Of a stretch of 64,000 bases of DNA, positions 58,901 through 64,000 are shown in pieces (within the stretch, counting starts at the first letter, position 1; every line of letters begins with the position of its first letter). The position numbers and the translations under genes are program-made. Origin of the DNA: Thalassospira sp. MCCC 1A01148 (lineage in GTDB: Bacteria > Pseudomonadota > Alphaproteobacteria > Rhodospirillales > Thalassospiraceae); NCBI RefSeq assembly GCF_001613795.1, contig NZ_LPVZ01000012.1, forward strand, positions 124,001-188,000, written 5' to 3'. A model generated the notes under the pieces. That model was not told where the DNA came from. It was given only the letters and a program-made list of their open reading frames with translations, and did not search any database.

Positions 58901-59475
58901 ATCCGCTTGATACATTTGGCAAAAGCATCCAGCGCATCGGTATCGCCCCGATCAAGGAACTGCCGGCCCGCATGCGTGCATCAAACAAGGGCACTATCCG
59001 CTTGGCTGGAACCCTGATCAACGCACGTGAAATGATTTCCAAAAAGAACGGTTCGAAATTCGCCTTTGTCATGTTCTCGGACCCGACCGGCAGTTTCGAG
59101 GTCGCTTTCTGGGCAGAGGCCTGGGCAGCCTATAAGGAAATCATCACTGCCGGGCGCCCGGTATTGTTAAATGTCTCTGCTGAAATGCGCGATGGACAGC
59201 TTCGCATTCAGGGGCAGCGTGTCGAAGATCTTGAAAAGGCCGTCGCCGGTGCTGCCGAAGGCATTCGCATTCGACTTAACCGCCCTGATCCCGTTGATGA
59301 GATCCGTCAACTGCTTGAGCAGGCAGGTAAGGGGCGTGGTCTGGTTACCCTGTCATCGGTTTGTGATGACGGTCGGATGGCCGAGATCGAGCTTGAAGAA
59401 AACTATAAGGTCGGCCCGTCGCTTATCGGGGCAATTGGCGCGATTCCCGGTGTGGAATTCGCCGAGGAAATCTGA
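55990..59475 (+). CDS. dnaE: DNA polymerase III alpha subunit
   Basis: This is the replicative polymerase catalytic subunit; 1161 aa from the ATG at 55990. The PHP domain begins FVHLRVHTNYSLAEGA. The polymerase palm has GPGRGSGAGSLVAYAL and MPDFDVDFCQDRRGEVIEYV with catalytic Asp residues. The PDFD region is followed by helix-hairpin-helix and OB-fold domains (KKNGSKFAFVMFSDPTGSFEV). The TTG at 55981 is rejected because the GAGG site overlaps it. It is a DnaE1-type enzyme, not the error-prone DnaE2/ImuC. Confidence 0.96.
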   Translation: MENGFVHLRVHTNYSLAEGAITTKELAKLCAADGQPAVAMTDTDNMFGALDFAGALSGAGIQPILGVQMGVERYGDKPAVGKIAREPMPDRLVLIAQNKEGYFNLLKIISRAHMTSEAGSEPKALYEHIRKYADHIICLTGGPTGPLARLLGEEQVDKAESCVADLKDIFGNRLYIELQRHGEPLEEQVEPGLIKLAYDHDVPLVATNNCYFPTVDMYEAHDVFICVGQGAVVGQEDRWKLTPDHRFKSAAEMRDLFADIPEACDNTLLIAKRCSWHVEKIDPILPPFDCGEGRTEVDELRHMSEEGLKGRLEKYVFTDEMSDEEKEEIAKPYWERLDYELGIINQMGFPGYFLIVADFIQWAKDHEIPVGPGRGSGAGSLVAYALLITDLDPLRFSLLFERFLNPERVSMPDFDVDFCQDRRGEVIEYVQKKYGHDRVAQIITFGKLQAKAAVRDVGRVLSIPYGYVDKICKMIPGDPAKPIPLKEAIDMEPDLRRIAREDPDIDRLLSIAMQIEGLYRNSSTHAAGVVIGDRDLDELVPLYRDPRSDMPVTQFNMKFVENAGLVKFDFLGLKTLTVIIEAVNLMRLRKDVPQDFDISAIPLDDRPAFKLLSAAETVGVFQLESQGMQDVLRGLKPDTLEDIIAVVALYRPGPMDNIPHYIARKHGQEEPDYMHPMLQPILEETYGIMIYQEQVMELAQIMAGYSLGGADLLRRAMGKKIAEEMEKQRSLFVDGAEKNGVDRGQASDIFDQVAKFASYGFNKSHAAAYALVAYQTAYLKANYPVEFMAALMTLDMHNTEKLAIFKQEVERLEIEILPPCVNNSQVAFSVENHDGVRKIRYALAAVRNVGDAAMESLVAEREANGPFKDITDFASRIDSRAVNKRLLENLVRAGALDCLASNRKVMFENVDKVIAVAQREMHARNDDQISMFGDSSGFGKDQIRLPDERDWVPMEKLTEEFSAIGFYLSAHPLDTFGKSIQRIGIAPIKELPARMRASNKGTIRLAGTLINAREMISKKNGSKFAFVMFSDPTGSFEVAFWAEAWAAYKEIITAGRPVLLNVSAEMRDGQLRIQGQRVEDLEKAVAGAAEGIRIRLNRPDPVDEIRQLLEQAGKGRGLVTLSSVCDDGRMAEIELEENYKVGPSLIGAIGAIPGVEFAEEI

Positions 59476-59523
59476 TGATTTCATCTGGTTGCAACAAGTT
59501 ACCCCAGTAGCCCATCGGGAACC

Positions 59524-59542
59524 GCGCATTTGTGCGCATTTT
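59524..59542 (+). terminator. Weak terminator-like hairpin after dnaE
   Basis: GCGCA pairs with TGCGC around TTTG, followed by ATTTT. The stem is short. Confidence 0.35.
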
Positions 59543-59706
59543 AGGGGTTGCAATCTCGCGTTAGGGGGATTAAAACCCGCCCCGAACATCGCACGCGGAA
59601 GAGCGGCGACTGCCGTCATATGGCAACTCGTCCATCCGGTGTTTCATACATGGTGTATGGAATTCCCTTCCGCGGAGGTATTAACCGGAAAAAGGTAGGA
59701 ATTATC

Positions 59707-60486
59707 ATGGCTTTGCCAACCTTTACCATGCGCCAGCTCATGGAAGCTGGTGTCCACTTTGGTCACCACACCCGCCGTTGGAACCCGAAGATGAAACCGT
59801 ACATCTTTGGTGCCCGTAACGACATTCACATCCTGAACCTGCAGGAAACCGTTCCGATGCTGCATCGCGCGATGCAGGCCGTTCGTGACGTTACTGCTTC
59901 GGGTGGTCGTGTTCTCTTCGTCGGTACCAAGCGTCAGGCTTCCCCGATCATTGCAGACGCTGCAAAGCGTTGCGGCCAGTACTATGTCAACCATCGCTGG
60001 CTCGGCGGCATGCTGACCAACTGGAACACCGTTTCCAACTCGATCAAGCGCCTCAAAGAACAGGACGAAATCCTGAACTCCGGTGCAGAAGGTCTGACCA
60101 AAAAAGAAATCCTGAACTTGACCCGTTCGCGCGACAAGCTTGAGCGCGCGCTTGGCGGTATTAAGGACATGGGTGGTCTTCCTGACATCATCGTCGTGGT
60201 CGATACCAACAAAGAATCGCTTGCTATTCAGGATGCCAAAAACCTGAACATCCCGGTCGTTGCGATCCTCGACTCCAACTCTGATCCGGCAAACGTTCAG
60301 TTCCCGGTTCCGGGTAACGACGATGCGATCCGTGCAATTCAGCTGTATTGCGATCTGTTTGTTGGTTCCGTTCTTGACGGCATCCAGGAAGAAATGACTG
60401 CTTCTGGCGCAGATCTCGGCGAAGCGGAAGAAGTTCCGGCCGAAGCAGCTGCTGCTTCTGAAGCTGCAGACGAAGCTTCCGCATAA
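59707..60486 (+). CDS. rpsB: 30S ribosomal protein S2
   Basis: This ribosomal protein, 259 aa, begins [64 protein letters not shown] is a core signature. It ends with an Ala/Glu-rich extension. The start has AGGAAT upstream. Frames upstream to 59548 are leader sequence. A hairpin at 60507 separates it from tsf, as in the attenuated rpsB-tsf operon of E. coli. Confidence 0.97.
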   Translation: MALPTFTMRQLMEAGVHFGHHTRRWNPKMKPYIFGARNDIHILNLQETVPMLHRAMQAVRDVTASGGRVLFVGTKRQASPIIADAAKRCGQYYVNHRWLGGMLTNWNTVSNSIKRLKEQDEILNSGAEGLTKKEILNLTRSRDKLERALGGIKDMGGLPDIIVVVDTNKESLAIQDAKNLNIPVVAILDSNSDPANVQFPVPGNDDAIRAIQLYCDLFVGSVLDGIQEEMTASGADLGEAEEVPAEAAAASEAADEASA

Positions 60487-60506
60487 GTTTCATTTTGTAC
60501 CTGATG

Positions 60507-60535
60507 AAACGGCGGCTAGCATGCCGCCGTTTTGT
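60507..60535 (+). terminator. Attenuator-like hairpin between rpsB and tsf
   Basis: AAACGGCGGC pairs perfectly with GCCGCCGTTT around a 6-base loop, followed by TGTT. The short T tract suggests partial termination, letting tsf be read at a lower level. Confidence 0.7.
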
Positions 60536-60573
60536 TAGGTGTTTACCTGATCGCGTAATTAGGGGCTTTAAAA

Positions 60574-61497
60574 ATGGCTATTACCGCTGCTCTCGTTAAA
60601 GAGCTTCGCGAAACCACCGGCGCTGGCATGATGGATTGCAAAAAGGCGCTGTCCGAAACCGATGGTGATCTGGACGCAGCTGTTGACTGGCTTCGTACCA
60701 AGGGCCTTGCTGCTGCTGCCAAAAAAGCTGGCCGTGTTGCTGCCGAAGGTCTGGTTGCAGTCGCTGTTGACGGCACCAAAGGTGCCGTTGTCGAGCTGAA
60801 CGCTGAAACCGACTTCGTTTCGCGTAACGAAGACTTCCAGAAGTTTGTCGGCGAAATCGCAAACCAGGCTGTTGCTGCAAATGGCGACATCGACACCCTT
60901 AAAGCAGCTGCTTTCCCGGGGACCCAGCGTAACGTCGAAGAACAGGTCACGCACATGATCGCCACCATTGGCGAAAACATGTCCCTGCGTCGTTCTGCTG
61001 GCCTGTCGGTCGAAAACGGTGTTGTTGCTTCCTATGTTCACTCTGCTGTTGCCCCGGATCTGGGCAAGATCGGTGTTCTGGTGGCACTCGAATCTGAAGC
61101 GGATGCTGGCGTTCTTGATGCCCTTGGCAAACAGATCGCAATGCACATTGCAGCAACCAACCCGGCATCGGCAACGGTTGATGATCTTGATCCGGAACTG
61201 GTAGAGCGCGAAAAAGCCGTTCTGACCGACCAGGCCAAAGAATCGGGCCGCCCGGCAGAGATCATCGAAAAGATGATCGAAGGTCGTATCCGCAAATATT
61301 ACGAACAGGTCGTTCTGGTTGAGCAGACCTTCGTGATTGACGGTGAAAACAAAGTCAAAACCGTTATCGAGAACGCTGCCAAAGAAGCTGGCAAGCCGAT
61401 TACGCTCAAGGGCTTTGTTCGCTTCGAACTCGGTGAAGGCATCGAGCGCGAAGAAAAAGACTTTGCTGCAGAAGTTGCTGAGCAGCTGAACAAATAA
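60574..61497 (+). CDS. tsf: Elongation factor Ts
   Basis: This is the nucleotide exchange factor for EF-Tu; 307 aa. Motifs include [35 protein letters not shown], and the [11 protein letters not shown] core that contacts EF-Tu. It is preceded by the rpsB attenuator hairpin and followed by two hairpins, the second ending in a T tract. Confidence 0.97.
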   Translation: MAITAALVKELRETTGAGMMDCKKALSETDGDLDAAVDWLRTKGLAAAAKKAGRVAAEGLVAVAVDGTKGAVVELNAETDFVSRNEDFQKFVGEIANQAVAANGDIDTLKAAAFPGTQRNVEEQVTHMIATIGENMSLRRSAGLSVENGVVASYVHSAVAPDLGKIGVLVALESEADAGVLDALGKQIAMHIAATNPASATVDDLDPELVEREKAVLTDQAKESGRPAEIIEKMIEGRIRKYYEQVVLVEQTFVIDGENKVKTVIENAAKEAGKPITLKGFVRFELGEGIEREEKDFAAEVAEQLNK

Positions 61498-61507
61498 AAC
61501 ATCTGAT

Positions 61508-61534
61508 CGAAATGGTGCGTTTGCCACCATTTCG
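61508..61534 (+). other. Hairpin just after tsf
   Basis: CGAAATGGTG pairs perfectly with CACCATTTCG around a 7-base loop, 11 bases after the tsf stop. No T tract follows. Confidence 0.55.
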
Positions 61535-61545
61535 TGTATGATCCA

Positions 61546-61596
61546 GACCGGCGAGGTCGGCAGCGCATATCCGCCCTGTTACTCGCCGGTCTTTTT
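61546..61596 (+). terminator. Large-loop terminator after tsf
   Basis: GACCGGCGAG pairs perfectly with CTCGCCGGTC across a 26-base loop and is followed by TTTTTAT. It likely ends rpsB-tsf transcription, so pyrH should have a promoter in the following 67 bases. Confidence 0.75.
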
Positions 61597-61663
61597 ATAT
61601 CTGAATTTTGCATTTCCCATGTTCGGGCAATGCGTTACATCGGCATTTAAGAGGCAATCCGAC

Positions 61664-62395
61664 ATGGCAGAAAACGGCCAACTGAAGTTTCGTCGCGTCC
61701 TTTTGAAGCTCTCTGGTGAGGGGCTCCTGGGCAATCAGCAATACGGTATTGATCCTGAAACGGTTGACCGGATTGCCAGCGAAATCAAAGCCGTTCACGA
61801 CATGGGTGCCGAAGTCTGCATGGTGATTGGCGGGGGGAACATCTTCCGCGGCGTCAAAGGTGCCTCCCAGGGCATGGAACGCGCAACTGCCGACTATATG
61901 GGCATGCTCGCCACCATCATGAACGCACTGGCCGTTCAGAATGCGCTGGAACGCCACGGCATTCAGACCCGCGTTCAATCTGCCATCCCGATGTCTTCGG
62001 TTTGTGAACCCTATATTCGTCGTCGTGCCGTGCGTCACATGGAAAAGGGTCGTGTTGTGATCTTTGCCGCAGGGACCGGTAACCCGTTCTTCACCACCGA
62101 TACCGCTGCTGCCTTGCGCGCGGTCGAAATGGGCTGTGATGCGTTGCTTAAGGGCACCCAGGTTGACGGTGTCTATACTGCGGATCCGAAAACCGATCCG
62201 ACAGCAGAGCGTTACGACGAACTTACATACATGGAAGTTTTGTCCAAAGATTTGCGTGTTATGGACGCATCGGCTATTTCTTTGGCACGCGAAAATGATA
62301 TTCCGGTTATCGTATTTTCTTTGCATAATCCGGGTGCCTTTGCAGACGTTGTTACTGCAAAGGGGACGTTTACGATTATTTCGAATGGAGACTGA
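61664..62395 (+). CDS. pyrH: Uridylate kinase
   Basis: This enzyme makes UDP from UMP and ATP; 243 aa. [15 protein letters not shown] is the amino-acid-kinase N-terminal signature; [10 protein letters not shown] and [15 protein letters not shown]-like [19 protein letters not shown] are substrate motifs. The start at 61664 (MAENGQLKF) has AAGAGG upstream; a longer frame to 61538 runs through the terminator region and is not used. Confidence 0.97.
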   Translation: MAENGQLKFRRVLLKLSGEGLLGNQQYGIDPETVDRIASEIKAVHDMGAEVCMVIGGGNIFRGVKGASQGMERATADYMGMLATIMNALAVQNALERHGIQTRVQSAIPMSSVCEPYIRRRAVRHMEKGRVVIFAAGTGNPFFTTDTAAALRAVEMGCDALLKGTQVDGVYTADPKTDPTAERYDELTYMEVLSKDLRVMDASAISLARENDIPVIVFSLHNPGAFADVVTAKGTFTIISNGD

Positions 62396-62397
62396 AC

Positions 62398-62961
62398 GTG
62401 TCTGACGTTGCTGGCCTAAAAAAGGACCTGTCCCGCCGTATGGAAGGGGCTGTCGAAGTACTGCACAAGGAATTTACCGGTCTGCGCACCGGACGTGCCA
62501 GTGTAAGCCTTCTTGAGCCGGTTATGGTTGAAGCTTACGGCGTTCCGACCCCGCTTAACCAGGTAGCATCTGTCAGCGTTCCAGAATCGCGCATGCTTTC
62601 TGTTCAGGTCTGGGACAAGTCGATGGTGAAATCCGTCGAAAAAGCCATTCGTGAGTCCGGTCTTGGTTTGAACCCGGCGGCTGATGGCACACTTGTTCGT
62701 GTTCCGATTCCGGCCCTTAACGAAGAACGTCGCGCTGAACTGTCGAAGGTTGCCGGCAAGTATGCCGAGCAGGCCAAGGTTTCTGTTCGTAACGTTCGCC
62801 GCGACGGCATGGACCAGCTGAAAAAGTGGGAAAAGGACGGTGACATCTCCAAGGACGAGATGCACAACGAGGAAAAAGAAGTTCAGAAGCTGACCGACAA
62901 GGTCATTGGCGAGATTGATGAAGCGCTCTCGCACAAAGAACAGGAAATCATGCAAGTCTGA
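62398..62961 (+). CDS. frr: Ribosome recycling factor
   Basis: This factor splits the post-termination ribosome with EF-G; 187 aa. [38 protein letters not shown] and [29 protein letters not shown] are hallmarks. The start is GTG at 62398, 2 bases after pyrH. Confidence 0.97.
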   Translation: MSDVAGLKKDLSRRMEGAVEVLHKEFTGLRTGRASVSLLEPVMVEAYGVPTPLNQVASVSVPESRMLSVQVWDKSMVKSVEKAIRESGLGLNPAADGTLVRVPIPALNEERRAELSKVAGKYAEQAKVSVRNVRRDGMDQLKKWEKDGDISKDEMHNEEKEVQKLTDKVIGEIDEALSHKEQEIMQV

Positions 62962-62963
62962 TT

Positions 62964-63704
62964 ATGGCTGTGCTTTCTTCGCAACCCCAAGCTTCAGATC
63001 TGACCTGTGTACCGCGCCACGTTGCCATCATTATGGATGGCAACGGACGCTGGGCCCGTGGTCGTGGGCGTCCCCGTACCATAGGGCATCGTGCCGGTGT
63101 CGATGCGGTGCGCCGCACGATTGAGGCATCGGCCGAACTCGGTATCGAGTATCTCACGCTGTATGGGTTCTCGACAGAGAACTGGAAGAGACCTGAAAGC
63201 GAGGTCAGCGATCTGATGGGGTTGCTGCGCCTGTTTCTGAAGCGTGAATTGTCCACTTTGCACAAGAATGGCGTGAAAATTCGTATTATCGGTGATCGTT
63301 CGCGGTTCGCCGACGATATTCGCGAACTTCTTGCAAAGGCTGAAAATCAGACCCGTGATAACACGCGCCTGAACCTGACCATCGCGCTGAGCTACGGTGC
63401 GCGGGCTGAAATCACTCAGGCTGTGCGGGACATTGCGGCCAAGGTTGCAGCAGGTGAACTTTCTGCAGATTTGATTACAGAAGAGCTTATCGAGGAAAAT
63501 CTGTCGACGGCAGGTATCCCGGATCCGGACCTTCTGATCCGGACCAGTGGTGAGCAGCGCATTAGCAACTTCCTGCTTTGGCAGTCAGCTTACACGGAAT
63601 TCGTCTTCGAAGATGTTCTGTGGCCGGATTTTGATCGCAGCCACCTTGAAAAAGCTATCGATAACTTTGCCGGGCGGGAGCGGCGTTTTGGTGCCGTCAT
63701 CTGA
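62964..63704 (+). CDS. uppS: Undecaprenyl diphosphate synthase
   Basis: This cis-prenyltransferase makes the C55 carrier lipid for cell-wall synthesis; 246 aa. The catalytic Asp is in HVAIIMDGNGRWA, and RTSGEQRISNFLLWQSAYTEFVFEDVLWPDF is the C-terminal signature. It begins 2 bases after frr and its end overlaps cdsA. Confidence 0.97.
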   Translation: MAVLSSQPQASDLTCVPRHVAIIMDGNGRWARGRGRPRTIGHRAGVDAVRRTIEASAELGIEYLTLYGFSTENWKRPESEVSDLMGLLRLFLKRELSTLHKNGVKIRIIGDRSRFADDIRELLAKAENQTRDNTRLNLTIALSYGARAEITQAVRDIAAKVAAGELSADLITEELIEENLSTAGIPDPDLLIRTSGEQRISNFLLWQSAYTEFVFEDVLWPDFDRSHLEKAIDNFAGRERRFGAVI

Positions 63705-64000
63705 GACCAAAGATCAAAAAGATACCAATTCCGGTTTGCTCCCACGCGTTCTTTCTGCGTTGGTCATGGCACCCGTGGCTGTCGCGGCTGTCTGGTTCGG
63801 CGCTCCTTATTTCGACATATTGCTGTTTGTATTCTGCGCCGGGATGATGTGGGAATGGTCGCGGATGTGTGCGCCCAAGTATTACAATGGCATCTCGGTT
63901 GTAACGGCTGTTGCCCTTGCGGTTGCCATGATGATGTATGTGACCGGTCAGGAAGAGTACATCATCATGCCGGTTGCGATTGGTGTGATCATCGCCGCGG
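63691..64000 (+). CDS. cdsA: Phosphatidate cytidylyltransferase (3' partial)
   Basis: The frame starts at GTG 63691, overlapping the end of uppS by 14 bases, and is open to the window edge (about 103 codons). It begins VPSSETKDQKDTNSGLLPRVLSALVMAPVAVAAVWFG and then has several membrane helices (YFDILLFVFCAGMMWEWSRM). The RVLSAL start and the MWEW motif, together with the position after uppS, identify CDP-diacylglycerol synthase. Catalytic residues near the C-terminus are beyond the window. Confidence 0.9.
   Translation, partial: MPSSETKDQKDTNSGLLPRVLSALVMAPVAVAAVWFGAPYFDILLFVFCAGMMWEWSRMCAPKYYNGISVVTAVALAVAMMMYVTGQEEYIIMPVAIGVIIAA

Overview
The window reads as a stretch of core chromosome from an alphaproteobacterium, most likely a marine member of the Rhodospirillales such as Thalassospira. 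That placement is inferred from gene content and protein style; no rRNA gene is present. Supporting points are the uninterrupted nuoA-N operon, the order nuoN-birA-coaX-rnj-mce-DUF1467-proS-lolCE-lolD-dnaE, the type-3 proS and the order tig-clpP-clpX-lon-hup. No insertion sequence, prophage, integrase or CRISPR array was seen, and coding strand and style are coherent throughout.

Region 1 (1-8.1 kb) concerns carbon sensing and uptake. An OmpR-type response regulator (its start lies outside the window) and a membrane histidine kinase run tail-to-tail with a sugar ABC operon: binding protein, two permeases and ATPase. The binding protein resembles the Pseudomonas glucose/mannose GtsA type. A class III adenylate cyclase is divergent from the binding-protein gene and shares its 179-bp upstream region, which carries two operator-like palindromes.

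Region 2 (8.1-22.4 kb) is a mixed metabolic and stress section. It holds a DUF1127 micro-protein with an anti-Shine-Dalgarno-like leader, two different photolyase/cryptochrome genes end-to-end, and a bacterioferritin pair in which one subunit keeps the heme ligand and the other keeps the ferroxidase site, downstream of a Fur-like box. A copper module (copA-cueR-cytochrome c) follows a textbook CueR promoter. Next come a PAS histidine kinase with dadA, the bifunctional NAD(P)HX repair enzyme and malonyl-CoA decarboxylase.

Region 3 (22.5-32.5 kb) covers protein quality control: tRNA-Leu, trigger factor with a histone-like Lys/Ala tail, ClpP, ClpX, Lon and HU. Two identical tRNA-Val genes then lie exactly 349 bp apart, each with its own promoter and terminator copy. 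An unknown lipoprotein gene, a solitary fliG on the minus strand and tRNA-Asp follow.

Region 4 (32.7-47.1 kb) is the complete 14-gene respiratory complex I operon. It runs after a 3-nt gap into birA, whose early codons contain a terminator-like hairpin. Region 5 (47.1-59.5 kb) continues with coaX, RNase J, methylmalonyl-CoA epimerase, a DUF1467 membrane protein, a possible small minus-strand gene with a strong terminator, an exported protein of unknown function, proS, the lipoprotein-release ABC system and dnaE. Region 6 (59.7-64 kb) is the translation/envelope run rpsB-tsf-pyrH-frr-uppS-cdsA, with cdsA cut by the window end.

Most of the window is well-conserved housekeeping DNA. The unusual signals lie in leaders, tails and duplications rather than in a new gene cluster.
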